From contig DATBAK010000008.1 in the NCBI GenBank assembly GCA_036271555.1, forward strand, positions 1 to 64,000: DNA of 64,000 nt, written 5' to 3'. The DNA comes from Acidimicrobiia bacterium (GTDB lineage Bacteria > Actinomycetota > Acidimicrobiia > IMCC26256 > PALSA-610). This document shows positions 42,226 through 51,289 of the stretch, piece by piece; position 1 is the stretch's first letter; each line of letters begins with the position of its first letter. Under the pieces are notes generated by a model that was given only the letters and a program-made list of their open reading frames with translations, was not told where the DNA came from and made no database searches. Made by a program: the position numbers and the translations under genes.

Positions 42226-42437
42226 GGGTTGCGATTCTGCCAGGACCAGGCGTTCGCCCTCTCGACTGCGGACGGCGCTCTGGTGTGTCTGCTCCTTCGG
42301 TAGTCGGACCCCGCGGCCGCCGTCCGTTGTGTTTGTTGCTCAGTCGTAGCGGACAGTCGGCAACCGCGGATGCCGATGAGTCGAGAGACTCGACCGCGCT
42401 CACCGCGCGGCGAGCGAGGCAGCGGGACGGGAAGCGC

Positions 42438-44624
42438 GTGGGCCATCGACGGGCACGGAGCGGATCGCATCTGATCGCGACGACGGCGTTCGTCGCGGTG
42501 ATCGCGCTCGCTGCGCTCGCGGTCCTGGCGTACTCGGCGGTCACGGTGTCGAGCAACGCGGTGCAAGGCGAGGCGAAGCGCGAGGTCGCGGCGTCGGCAC
42601 AGGCGAGCGCGGTCGCGGTGAACGACGAGCTCGGCGGCCTGTCGGAACTGGTGCAGTCGTACGCGCGCCGACCGCAACTCGTGGCCGAAGTCGGCGACGG
42701 TCGGAGTGGATCGATCGCGCGCGCGGGTCTGCACGCCGACCTCGACGAGCTGCGCCGCACTCGATCGAACATCGCGCTCGCGTTCGTGAGCAACGACGCC
42801 GGCGTGCTCCTCGACATCCTGCCCGAGACGCCGTCGATTCTCGGGAAGGACTTCTCGTATCGCGACTGGTACCGCGGCGTCACCGCAACCAACGCGCCCT
42901 ACGTCTCGAGCGTCTACCGGACGGCCGCGACCGGGCATCCGCTCGTCGTCGCGGCCGCGGCGCCGATCTTCGCGCCGGGCACGTCGTCGCGGGTCGGCAT
43001 CCTCGTCGTCGCCTACCGACTCGACACCCTGCAGGACTACGTCGATCACTTCTCCGGAGCGCAAGGCGTCTCGATCACCGTGACCGACCAAACGGGCGTC
43101 GAGGTCGCGACACCGGGATCGTCCGTACGCACAACGTCATCGTTGCGGCGCGATCCGCAGATCGCGGCGGCGTTGCGCGGGCGCTCCGTCGTCTCGGTCC
43201 GACACGCGTCGACCGGGGCGACCATCGCGGCGTCGGTGCCGATCCATCCGCTCGGGTGGACCTTGCTCGCCGAGGTGCCCCGGCGGAGCGTGCTCGGTCG
43301 CGTCAACGGTCTGCGCAAGACGGTCACCCTCGTCGCCATCCTGCTCGCGTTGATCGTCGGAGCCGGAGTGCTGCTCATGTTGCGAGCCGTTCGGCGCCAG
43401 GCACGCGCCGACCGCGAGCTTCGCGAGAGCCGGGACGAGCTCCGCGCGGGCGAAGAACGTCTCGCGCTCGCCCGCGACGCGGCGGAGCATGCGAACCAAG
43501 CGAAGAGCGAGTTCCTTTCGCGGATGAGCCACGAGCTCCGCACGCCGTTGAACGCGATCCTCGGCTTTTCGCAGCTACTCGAACACGACGCGCTCGACGA
43601 CGATCAGCGGGAAAGTGTGGCGCTCATCCGGCGCGCCGGACGCCACCTGCTCGAGCTCATCAACGAAGTCCTCGACATCTCGAGGATCGAGGCCGGTCGC
43701 CTCAGCGTGTCGATCGAGCCGGTGAACCTGGCCGACGTCGTGACCGAGGCGATCGAGCTCGTGCGCCCGATCGCCGCGGACCGGGGCATCGAAGTCCCTG
43801 CGCGCGCCCCCGAAGGGTGCGATCGATTCGTCCGCGCCGACCGTCATCGGCTGCGGCAGATCCTCGTCAACCTGCTCGCCAACGCGGTCAAGTACAACCG
43901 GGATCACGGCCGCGTCGACATCGGCTGCGAGGAAGCCGACGGACGCGTGCGCGTGTCGATCACCGACACCGGCGGCGGCATCTCGGCCGAGAACCAGACG
44001 CGCCTGTTCCGCCCCTTCGAGCGCCTCGGCGCCGACGAGACCGACATCGAGGGAACCGGGCTCGGCCTCGCGGTCACGTCCCGGCTCATCGATGCCCTCG
44101 GCGGGACCATCGGCGTCGACAGCGAGGTGGGAACCGGGAGCACGTTCTGGATCGAGCTCCCGAACGACGAAGCGCCCATCGCCGCACTGAACCGCGAACC
44201 GGGCCGAGCCGAGATTCCGATCACCGACGGTGCGGCCCGCACGGTGCTCTACGTCGAGGACAACCCCGCCAACATCATGCTCGTCCGCCGCCTGCTCGAC
44301 CGCCGTCCGCACATCACGCTGCGCACGGCCAAGTTGGGCGCCGAGGGAATCGCCGCGGCGACCGATTCACCACCCGATCTCGTGCTCCTCGACCTGAACC
44401 TGCCCGACCTCTCCGGCGAGCTCGTGCTCCAACGCCTCCGTGCCGATCCGCGGACGCGCGCCATCCCGGTGATCGTCGTGAGCGCCGACGCCACGCCCAC
44501 CCAGATCGAGCGTCTGCGCGCGCTCGGCGCCGCCGACTACGTCACGAAGCCATTCGACATCGGCGCGCTCCTCGCCGCGATCGACCGCGCCGCGTCCACG
44601 TACGACGGCGCGCTGGTTCCCTGA
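42438..44624 (+). CDS. Hybrid sensor histidine kinase (dCache-HisKA-HATPase-REC)
   Basis: A 728-residue membrane sensor. Helix 1 (LIATTAFVAVIALAALAVLA, about 12-31), an outside dCache-like sensor (about 45-290, with DFSYRDWYRG), helix 2 (about 295-317), HisKA with MSHELRTPLNAILGFSQLL (His near 365), HATPase with NLLANAVKYN (about 478), DTGGGIS and GTGLGLAV, then a receiver domain with VEDNPANIML, VLLDLNLPDLSG (acceptor Asp about 652) and KPFD. No HPt is present, so the output partner is elsewhere. GTG 42438 is chosen for a GGGAAG site and closeness to helix 1; an in-frame GTG at 42285 would add 51 residues. Confidence 0.87.
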   Translation: MGHRRARSGSHLIATTAFVAVIALAALAVLAYSAVTVSSNAVQGEAKREVAASAQASAVAVNDELGGLSELVQSYARRPQLVAEVGDGRSGSIARAGLHADLDELRRTRSNIALAFVSNDAGVLLDILPETPSILGKDFSYRDWYRGVTATNAPYVSSVYRTAATGHPLVVAAAAPIFAPGTSSRVGILVVAYRLDTLQDYVDHFSGAQGVSITVTDQTGVEVATPGSSVRTTSSLRRDPQIAAALRGRSVVSVRHASTGATIAASVPIHPLGWTLLAEVPRRSVLGRVNGLRKTVTLVAILLALIVGAGVLLMLRAVRRQARADRELRESRDELRAGEERLALARDAAEHANQAKSEFLSRMSHELRTPLNAILGFSQLLEHDALDDDQRESVALIRRAGRHLLELINEVLDISRIEAGRLSVSIEPVNLADVVTEAIELVRPIAADRGIEVPARAPEGCDRFVRADRHRLRQILVNLLANAVKYNRDHGRVDIGCEEADGRVRVSITDTGGGISAENQTRLFRPFERLGADETDIEGTGLGLAVTSRLIDALGGTIGVDSEVGTGSTFWIELPNDEAPIAALNREPGRAEIPITDGAARTVLYVEDNPANIMLVRRLLDRRPHITLRTAKLGAEGIAAATDSPPDLVLLDLNLPDLSGELVLQRLRADPRTRAIPVIVVSADATPTQIERLRALGAADYVTKPFDIGALLAAIDRAASTYDGALVP

Positions 44625-44660
44625 AACGGGGCGAGATGCGCGCGACGGCGGGGCGGTCGT

Positions 44661-45110
44661 TCAGTCGTCGTTGAGGATCACGGAGCTGCCGGTGGCGCGG
44701 CCGATGGTCGCGCGCCCGTCGACGCGCTGAGCGTGAGCGAGAGCGTCTCGTCCGCCTCGACGGCCGTGTCGCCCTTGACGACGACACCGACGGTCTTCGA
44801 GGTCGTTCCGGCAGGAAACGAGACGGTTCCCGACGCCGACGCGTCGTCGGCTCCCGCCTTCGCGGTTCCCGGCGCGGTCGACCACGCAACGGTCACCGTC
44901 GACGCGGACGCGTCATCCCGCGTCACGTCGAACGCGGCCCTGCTCGTACCGGCATCGCCTTCACGTCACCGACGGAGACCGCGGGGAGCTCGGTCCGGTC
45001 AGGGTCGATGATCGTCCCGGTTGCCGACGCGCGGCCGAGGCCGGCGCCGGTCGGTGAGGACAGGTCGACGCTGAACGTCTCGTCGGATTCGCGCCGGCGA
45101 TCGTTCCGAG
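44661..45110 (-). pseudogene. Degenerate Calx-beta domain gene
   Basis: Pieces of two Calx-beta repeats are spread over three minus-strand frames. ESDETFSVDLSSPTGAGLG to AVSVGDV is in one. A shift near 44960 leads to FDVTRDDASASTVTVAWSTA through ADETLSLTLSASTG. Another shift near 44710 leads to ATIGRATGSSVILNDD and a stop at 44661. Joined, they read as the end of a Calx-beta surface protein. At least two frameshifts and no start make it a relic. It fills the 590-nt gap after the kinase gene; nothing else is seen there. Confidence 0.6.
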
Positions 45111-45214
45111 GGCCGTGGTGCGCCAGGCGAGGTCGTCGCGCGCCGCGCGCGGCGTTCGTCGCGAGCGAGCATGATGGTCGCGATCGATCGCGCCGGAAAC
45201 GAGCGGGGGCACGG

Positions 45215-46357
45215 ATGGACGGCGGCAAGATGGGACGCCGCGAGCTGATCGAGCTGCTCGGCGGCGTGGCGTTTCTCGCGGCGTGCTCGGGTACCTCGGC
45301 GAAGGCCCGCGGCACCGCATCGTCGGGCGCGCCCGGTTCGACCGCAGCGGGATCGCCGGTCACGTTCACGATGAACGGTCCGGCGCAACCGGCGTCGAAA
45401 CGGTTCACCCGCGCGCAGCTCACGCGGTTTCGCAATCAATACGCGGGAGCATGGACGAGCGCGTGGATCGAGGAGGGCGGACGACGCGGAACGGCGGACG
45501 CCACGCTCGCGCTCGACGTCGCCCGGCGCGTCGCGACGTACACGGTCACCTTCGACGGACCACTGCTCGGTGGGGAGAGCCCGAAGCCCACGACCTATGT
45601 CGTCAACGTCGACCAGTACGACGCGACGTCCGACCACGCGGTCGCGGTGACCCCGCAGCTGGGCCGGGTCGAGGTGACCGTCGACGGGTTCGGCCATGTC
45701 CAGTTGCGCGCGACCGACATTCCCGATCATCGCGACATCGTTTCGGTCGACGTCAAGGCGGTGATCGAGACACCGACGGCGGCGAACATCACCTACACGA
45801 TCGCCATGGCCGGCGGCTCGACCCAACGGGGCGCGCTCGCGGCCGCGAAGGGCTCGACGCGCCCCGCGTATCCCTCGCTCGACCAGGCAACGAGCGCGAC
45901 GGCGTTCGTCACCGGCGACTATGCCGCCTCCTTGATGACGGCGGACACTGCGACCCGCCTGCTCGGAGAACCGTGCAAGACGCCCGTGGCCAACGGCGGC
46001 CGTGTCGCGTACGCGCCCGGCATCGACGTGAGCAACGGGCGCGTCGAAACGGTTGCGGACAGCCTCAACGGATCGGGCGCGGTGATCCAGTACTCCGTCT
46101 ATCGCGCGCCCGACGCGGCGGCGATGCGCGCCTTTTTCCAACGCTACGCGGGATACCGAACGATGCCCGACGTCGGGGACGCGGCGGTTGCCTACCCGCC
46201 GGGAACGTCGCCGATCACGATCTTCGACGCGCGGAAGGGCCGGTTCGGTCTCGAGGTGACGATTGTCGGCGGCGCGCACGCGACGCCGCTGCCGGCGCCG
46301 CAGAGCAACGCCCGGTTCGTCGCCGTCGCCAAGGCGATCGTGGCGAAGTTGCCCTGA
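45215..46357 (+). CDS. Lipoprotein of unknown function
   Basis: A 380-residue exported protein. The start GRRELIELLGGVAFLAACSG has paired arginines and a lipobox AAC at about residue 21, so export may be Tat-dependent with lipidation. A Gly/Ser/Ala linker leads to a domain of about 150 residues (FRNQYAGAWTSAWIEEGGRR) that looks like a lipocalin-type beta barrel, and a second of about 160 (DADTATRLLGEP-like start) with VIQYSVYRAPDAAAMRAFF. No family recognised. ATG 45215 follows GGGGGC. It is not in an operon. Confidence 0.75.
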   Translation: MDGGKMGRRELIELLGGVAFLAACSGTSAKARGTASSGAPGSTAAGSPVTFTMNGPAQPASKRFTRAQLTRFRNQYAGAWTSAWIEEGGRRGTADATLALDVARRVATYTVTFDGPLLGGESPKPTTYVVNVDQYDATSDHAVAVTPQLGRVEVTVDGFGHVQLRATDIPDHRDIVSVDVKAVIETPTAANITYTIAMAGGSTQRGALAAAKGSTRPAYPSLDQATSATAFVTGDYAASLMTADTATRLLGEPCKTPVANGGRVAYAPGIDVSNGRVETVADSLNGSGAVIQYSVYRAPDAAAMRAFFQRYAGYRTMPDVGDAAVAYPPGTSPITIFDARKGRFGLEVTIVGGAHATPLPAPQSNARFVAVAKAIVAKLP

Positions 46358-46393
46358 CGCTCACCGCCCGAGGGCTGACGAGGGGCGTCGCGG

Positions 46394-46963
46394 TCAGAGT
46401 CGCGTGAGCCACGGATGGCCCGGATGAGTCGACGCGAGCGCGCGGCGGAGCCACTCAACGGATGCATCGTCGAGCATCGGACGCGCGACTTCGAAATCGT
46501 GCTGGTTCTTCGGTTCCTCTGATTTCGCCATGTACAGCAACTGCACCGCGGGATCGACGATCGGGATGCCGGCGCGCGTCGTTGTGAGCTCGTCGATCGG
46601 CCGCTGCACGCGCGCGTCTCGCCGGAAGACCCACGTCTCGCGGCGGGTCGATTCGAGGAAGAGATCGAACTCGAGCGAGCGTGCGTGCGCCTTGAGCTGG
46701 AACGACGGTGGTTCGATGCGTCGGGAGCGCGGCCACGGGGACCAGCCGCTCGCCGGCGGGTCGATGCACGCGAGCTCCCAGTCGTCGTGTAGCGCTTCCC
46801 ACACCGTGGCCTGATCGACTCGGCGCACGACGACCTCGACGTCGTGGTGCTCGCGCGTCTGCTCACCGAGCCAGAGATCGATCGCCCATCCACCGGCGAT
46901 CGCCCACCAGACGTCGACCCGGCGCATGACGGCTGCGACCTGTTCGACCACCGCCGACTCCAC
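46394..46963 (-). CDS. Nucleotidyltransferase-fold protein (aminoglycoside adenylyltransferase-like)
   Basis: A 189-residue protein of the ANT(2'')/LinA-like nucleotidyltransferase superfamily. The hallmark is AIAGGWAIDLWLGEQTREHH followed by DVEVVVRR, where GGW and the Asp/Glu metal-binding pair sit at about residues 23-45. The C-terminal part has YMAKSEEPKNQHDFEVARP. Relatives modify aminoglycosides or lincosamides, but many chromosomal copies have no known role. GTG start. Monocistronic. Confidence 0.75.
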   Translation of the reverse strand: MESAVVEQVAAVMRRVDVWWAIAGGWAIDLWLGEQTREHHDVEVVVRRVDQATVWEALHDDWELACIDPPASGWSPWPRSRRIEPPSFQLKAHARSLEFDLFLESTRRETWVFRRDARVQRPIDELTTTRAGIPIVDPAVQLLYMAKSEEPKNQHDFEVARPMLDDASVEWLRRALASTHPGHPWLTRL

Positions 46964-47008
46964 CCGCGCATCATCGCAGGGCGCAGCGCGCGGCGCGCGT
47001 CGGAGCCG

Positions 47009-47569
47009 TCAGGTCAGAACGCGATGGCGGACGTACACGACGCCGTTGTCGAACCGGCGCTCGTCGAGTAGCTCGAGCTCGACGCGCTGATCAGTGGGGA
47101 GCGCAGGCTTGCCCCGGCCGACGACGACGGGCGCGATGAAGAGGTGGCACTCGTCGACGAGCCCGGCGCCGAACGCCTGCGCTGCGAAGTTCGCGCCGCC
47201 CACCATTACGTCACGCGTTGCCGCGCGTTTCCTCTCGCGGACGGAGTCCGCATCGAAGCGGCGCTCGAGCCGGCTGTTCGCGGTCGAGACCGCGTCGAGC
47301 GTCGTGGAGTAGACGACCTTGTCCGCCGCCTGCCACACCTGCGCGAAGTCGGCCCGCAGCTCCGACTGCGCGGCCAGCGCGGGCATTGTCTCCCACACGG
47401 CCATCGTCTCGTAGAGCCGCCGCCCGTAGAGGTAGGTGCCGATCGGGCGCACGAGGTCGGTGATGAACGCGAACTGGTCGTCGTTCGGCTCGGTGAAGTC
47501 GAACGCGCCGTGCTCGTCCTCGATGAAACCGTCGAGCGACACGTTGGTCACGTAGATGAGCTCGGCCAT
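47009..47569 (-). CDS. Dihydrofolate reductase-family protein (RibD-C type)
   Basis: A 186-residue DHFR-superfamily reductase of the YwjB/RibD-C kind. YVTNVSLDGFIEDEHGAFDF opens it, TYLYGRRLYETMAVWE is the nucleotide-site region (about 45-60), and VMVGGANFAAQAFGAGLVDE with PVVVGRGKPAL closes it. NADPH use is expected. The substrate is unknown. ATG 47569 is followed at once by the family start MAELIYVTNVSLDG. Confidence 0.85.
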   Translation of the reverse strand: MAELIYVTNVSLDGFIEDEHGAFDFTEPNDDQFAFITDLVRPIGTYLYGRRLYETMAVWETMPALAAQSELRADFAQVWQAADKVVYSTTLDAVSTANSRLERRFDADSVRERKRAATRDVMVGGANFAAQAFGAGLVDECHLFIAPVVVGRGKPALPTDQRVELELLDERRFDNGVVYVRHRVLT

Positions 47570-47607
47570 GCGCGACCCATCCTGCCCGCTCGCGCGACGC
47601 CGCGCGC

Positions 47608-49110
47608 TCAGGTCGCGAGCGGCGTCTCGGTCGCGTAGACGATGACGTTGTCGACGTAGTGACCGGTCGCGCGATCGAACGCGCCACCGCACGTCACGAG
47701 GCGAAGCTCGCGGTCGGGTGTCGGCCCGAAGACGGCCGCGGTCGGGAACGTGGACTTGGCGACCGTCTCGACCCGCTCGACACGGAAGTCGTGGCGGACG
47801 GCGCCGTCCCACACGTCGAGCTCGGCGCCGCGGGTGAGCTCGCGGAGCCGGTAGAAGACGCCGGGACCCGATTTGGAGTCGACGTGGCCGAGCACGACGG
47901 CCGGTCCCGGCTGCCCCGGCGCCGGTCCGTCGGCGAACCAGCCGATCTGGTCGGCGGTCGACGGGACCTGCGCGGTGCCGTCGGCATTGACGCCGAGCGC
48001 GACGAGCGGACCGTCGACTCCGAGTGAAGCGATGCGCAGTCGCGTCGGTCGGGCCGCGGCGCTCGCGGCCGCGAGATCGACCGCAGGTCGCACGCGCGGT
48101 GTCGGTGCTGCGGTCGTCGTCGCGGTCGAACGCGCGCTCGCCGCCTCACGCGGGTTCGAACGCGCACGGCCGTGCGTCGCGGTGATCGTGAGCACGGCGG
48201 TCGCGAGCACCAATGCAGTCCCCGTCGCGACCAGTGCGCGTGTCGAACGACGACGCGTTGCACCGAACGCGATGGCGACCGCAGCGACGCCGACGACGAT
48301 CGCGATACCGACGGGCCAGGGCGACGGGGAGCCGGTGGCGCCCGCCATGCCTCCGAAGCCGGTCTGCATGCCGCCCGCCGGTGTGACCGACGCGCCCGCG
48401 GCGTCGCTCACGACCTCGAGGGTCGCACCGGTCGCGCTCGGGAGCACCACGAGCGATGCGACCGTGCCCGCGGCGACCGGCCAGTGCGAACCGGCGACCA
48501 CCGTCGAGCCGGCCTGGTCGACGACCGTGACCTGGTACTGACCGGCGGGCACCGCGACGTACGAGGAGGCGTGGCCGAACGGCACGGCCGCGATCCCGAA
48601 CACGGAGTCCGATACCGGCGCGGCCCCCGTCGTCTGTCCGTCGGGGCGGAACTCCGCCGCCAGCGTGCGCGCCACGCCCTCGACGTCGATGATCCGTACC
48701 TTGGCGCGTCCGGCCGGCGCGGCCGCGAGGTTGTCGTGGAAGACCGCGAGATGCGGACCGCCCGACTGCTCGACTGCGCTCGCCGTCACGGCCTGGTTCG
48801 CACCGATCGTCACGGCCTCCTGCCGCGGCGTGAGCCCGCCGCCGGAGATCGACACGACGTGCCGACCGGCCGCCACGGAGCGGTACGGCGTCACGGTCTT
48901 GTAGGCCGCGGCCGGATCGACGAGCGTGCCGTCGACGGCGACGCGCACGGGACCGACGCCCATCGCGAAGTGCGCGAACCTCAGCCACCCCGTTCCGGTC
49001 GTCGCGGTTGCCGCGTTCGCCGCCGTCGACGGCACGATCACCAACGCGAGCACGGCTGCCGTGCTCGCGAGCATCGCCACGATGCGCGCGCGTGCGCGTC
49101 GTCCGTTCAT
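47608..49110 (-). CDS. DUF4397-class F sortase fusion protein
   Basis: A 500-residue surface protein: signal peptide (LASTAAVLALVIVPSTAANA), a DUF4397 domain (about 40-240, WLRFAHFAMGVGPVRVAVDG and YVAVPAGQYQVTVVD), a helix at about 270 (PVGIAIVVGVAAVAIAFGA), a second helix near 297, a Ser/Ala/Thr linker, and a class F sortase domain (about 350-500). The sortase His is in VVLGHVDSKSG (about 408) and the Cys in LRLVTCGGAF (about 473). Sortases cut a sorting motif and attach surface proteins. DUF4397 and class F sortases are usually separate proteins. GGAGGAAGGGG precedes ATG 49110. Confidence 0.87.
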   Translation of the reverse strand: MNGRRARARIVAMLASTAAVLALVIVPSTAANAATATTGTGWLRFAHFAMGVGPVRVAVDGTLVDPAAAYKTVTPYRSVAAGRHVVSISGGGLTPRQEAVTIGANQAVTASAVEQSGGPHLAVFHDNLAAAPAGRAKVRIIDVEGVARTLAAEFRPDGQTTGAAPVSDSVFGIAAVPFGHASSYVAVPAGQYQVTVVDQAGSTVVAGSHWPVAAGTVASLVVLPSATGATLEVVSDAAGASVTPAGGMQTGFGGMAGATGSPSPWPVGIAIVVGVAAVAIAFGATRRRSTRALVATGTALVLATAVLTITATHGRARSNPREAASARSTATTTAAPTPRVRPAVDLAAASAAARPTRLRIASLGVDGPLVALGVNADGTAQVPSTADQIGWFADGPAPGQPGPAVVLGHVDSKSGPGVFYRLRELTRGAELDVWDGAVRHDFRVERVETVAKSTFPTAAVFGPTPDRELRLVTCGGAFDRATGHYVDNVIVYATETPLAT

Positions 49111-49176
49111 CTGTTCGCCCCTTCCTCCGACGCGAATCGCGCCTGCCTGCACAATGCCGTCTCTCGTGTTCCTGAT

Positions 49177-49488
49177 TCAGCCGTCCCGCACCGTGAGGAC
49201 CATCGCGAACGCGACGATCGCCGTGGCCACGACGATGACGCCGAGGCCCGCAGCGTCGAATCCGGCCGGCGCCGACGTGCGCGCGCTCGTCCGGAGGTCG
49301 TGCGCGGCCGACACGCGACTCGGTGCGGAGGTGGTCGTGCTCGGAGTCGTCGCGCACGGTCCGAACCCGCCGTCGGGCGTCAGGCACGTCACGCGCGCGC
49401 CCGCCGGCGCGGCGATCACGATCGGGGCGGCGAGCAGTGCGCACACCGCGGCCGCTCGCCACGCTCGAGCGCACCGCGCGCGACTCAT
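49177..49488 (-). CDS. Small exported membrane protein next to the sortase
   Basis: A 103-residue protein with an N-terminal signal (AAAVCALLAAPIVIAAPAGA), a short outside part with two cysteines (VTCLTPDGGFGPC) and a Ser/Thr linker, and a C-terminal helix (GLGVIVVATAIVAFAMVLTV) with a short RDG tail. The layout resembles a sortase substrate, but no LPxTG-like motif is visible. Its ATG overlaps the stop of the ferritin-like gene (ATGA), and the sortase gene follows after 66 nt, so the three form an operon. Confidence 0.65.
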   Translation of the reverse strand: MSRARCARAWRAAAVCALLAAPIVIAAPAGARVTCLTPDGGFGPCATTPSTTTSAPSRVSAAHDLRTSARTSAPAGFDAAGLGVIVVATAIVAFAMVLTVRDG

Positions 49489-50306
49489 GCGGCCTCGGCC
49501 TCGGCCTCAACTCGCTTCGCCAGCGCGCGGCGGACCAGCGCGAGTCCCTCGAGACCGGGCAGCCGCTCGATCGTCGCGTCGAGCTGCGCCACGAGATCGG
49601 GCTGCATCGCGCAGGCTGCGCGCATCAGCCGGGTGATCTCCGCGGGCGGCTGCAGTCCCGAGCCGACGACGTCCCACGCGTGTCCGAGCAGCCACCGCGT
49701 GACGACCCGACTGACTCGGCTGCGCTCGAGCTCTCGCGTCGCCGCGGAGCGGTAGTACGCGTAGTGCGCGGACTCCTGGCGAATGACGTCGGCGAGAAGG
49801 TCCCGCAAGAGTTCGTTGCCCGTGTGCTCGCGGATCAGTGAGTACAGGCGCAACGTCGTCAGCTCGTTGATCGCGCCCCAGCTCATGTGCACCGCCGTGA
49901 AGCGCCGCCCCAACACGCGAACCGCGAAGCCGTTCACCCACCGTCCGCGCCGCGCCGCGAGCCGTTGGCGCGGAGTGCGATGACGGGGCTCGACATAGAC
50001 GCCGTGCTCGGAGAGGAACTTGCGCAGGAGCACGGCATGCATGCGCTCCTGCGTCAGCCAGACGTCGAGAAATCGCCGGGTCTCGACATCTTTGGTGACG
50101 GCGAGGCTCAGATAGGTGCCCTCGGTCGCCCACTCGACCTGTGCCGCGAACGTCAACTCGAACAGCTCGTCGTCGCGCACCGGCGTGCGTGTGGCTGCGG
50201 CCCAGTCGTACGCGTCGACGTCGAGCGCGCCGGCTTCGGCCGGTCCGCCCTCGGACCGGTCACCGAGGTGTCGGGTGTCGTCGATGATCTCCGCAGCTGC
50301 CCGCAT
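49485..50306 (-). CDS. Ferritin-like/acyl-ACP desaturase-like protein
   Basis: A 273-residue all-alpha protein. The four-helix bundle has EWATEGTYLSLAV, QERMHAVLLRKFL (a Glu-x-x-His pair), INELTTLRLYSLI and RQESAHYAYYRS (a second Glu-x-x-His), which match a di-iron centre like that of acyl-ACP desaturases or ferritin-like oxidoreductases. Substrate is unknown. It is the first gene of an operon with the small membrane protein and the DUF4397-sortase. Confidence 0.75.
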   Translation of the reverse strand: MRAAAEIIDDTRHLGDRSEGGPAEAGALDVDAYDWAAATRTPVRDDELFELTFAAQVEWATEGTYLSLAVTKDVETRRFLDVWLTQERMHAVLLRKFLSEHGVYVEPRHRTPRQRLAARRGRWVNGFAVRVLGRRFTAVHMSWGAINELTTLRLYSLIREHTGNELLRDLLADVIRQESAHYAYYRSAATRELERSRVSRVVTRWLLGHAWDVVGSGLQPPAEITRLMRAACAMQPDLVAQLDATIERLPGLEGLALVRRALAKRVEAEAEAA

Positions 50307-50411
50307 CTCCGCGTCTACGAGGCCATCCGCGCTGCCGGACGGTCACAGACGCGTCGCGCTCGGAATCAGTGCCCGGTCGGTCCGCGTCGAGCCGGTGCCG
50401 CTTCGGCCAGA

Positions 50412-51257
50412 TCAGGCCTTCGTGCCGACGATGCAGCGCGCGACGCCCGGCACGTTCACCGCGCCGTCGTGCTCGTACGCGCGGATCTCGGCGATGACCG
50501 TGTTCGCGATCCGCTCCCGCGCCGCGTTGTCGACCTGCTGGAGCGCCGCGACCGCGAGCGAGACGTGCTCGCTGATCATCTCCCAGTACTCCTCGGGTGA
50601 CCGCGTCACGAGCTCGACGTCGACTTCCCACTCGCCGACATCACGCAATCCCGCGCCTTCGTACAAGGCACTGACAGAGCCCGGTGCCGCGCACCGGAAC
50701 ATGTTCGGCCCGCTCGGGTCGGGTGGTGCGAACGCCACCTCCGACGCGACGGCCCGCGTCACGATCGTCGTCCACGGATTCTTCTCGGGATCGACCCAGA
50801 CCGACGCGCAGAGCCGCCCGCCCACCTTCAGCACGCGCGCGAACTCGGCGGTTGCGCGCGCGAGATCTGGAAAGAACATGTAACCGAACCGAACCGAGAC
50901 ACTGTCGAAGGTCGCGTCCGCGAACGGCAGGTCGTCGGCGCTGCACACCTTGGTCGTGACGTTCGCAACCCGTTGCGCGGTCGCTCGGCGCATCGCGATG
51001 TCGAGCATCTCCGCGACGAGGTCGGTCAGCATGACGTGTCCGCGCGGCGCGAGCTTCGCGATCGTCAGTCCCGGCTCACCCGTCCCCGCGGCGACATCGA
51101 GATGCTGCTGATCATCCGCGACTTCGAGCCGCTCGATCATCGCGGTCCCGACGGGACCGAGCTGATCCATGATGATCGAGTCCCACTTCTCCCAGCCCGC
51201 CGACAGCCCGGTCCACGCGGCGCGCTGACGGTCTCGGATCTCGTCGCCACTCGACAT
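50412..51257 (-). CDS. Class I SAM-dependent methyltransferase
   Basis: A 281-residue methyltransferase of the UbiE/Methyltransf_11 type. LDVAAGTGEPGLTIAKLAPR is motif I (about residues 52-71), SADDLPFADATFDSVSVRFG motif II/III, and RVLKVGGRLCASVWVDPEKN the post-motif. The rest resembles ubiquinone/menaquinone-type or arsenite-type relatives without their special cysteines. ATG 51257 is chosen because the conserved helix RDRQRAAWTGLSAGWEKWD follows; longer in-frame sequence upstream belongs to a relic gene. Monocistronic. Confidence 0.85.
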   Translation of the reverse strand: MSSGDEIRDRQRAAWTGLSAGWEKWDSIIMDQLGPVGTAMIERLEVADDQQHLDVAAGTGEPGLTIAKLAPRGHVMLTDLVAEMLDIAMRRATAQRVANVTTKVCSADDLPFADATFDSVSVRFGYMFFPDLARATAEFARVLKVGGRLCASVWVDPEKNPWTTIVTRAVASEVAFAPPDPSGPNMFRCAAPGSVSALYEGAGLRDVGEWEVDVELVTRSPEEYWEMISEHVSLAVAALQQVDNAARERIANTVIAEIRAYEHDGAVNVPGVARCIVGTKA

Positions 51258-51289
51258 ACGTGTCGGCGACGGTACCGCGCCCGTCGTCG

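Noticed and set aside
42285-42437. A 51-residue N-terminal extension of the hybrid kinase from GTG 42285
   Set aside because: No ribosome site or close -10 hexamer, and the added sequence has no domain or signal feature; GTG 42438 lies just before helix 1.
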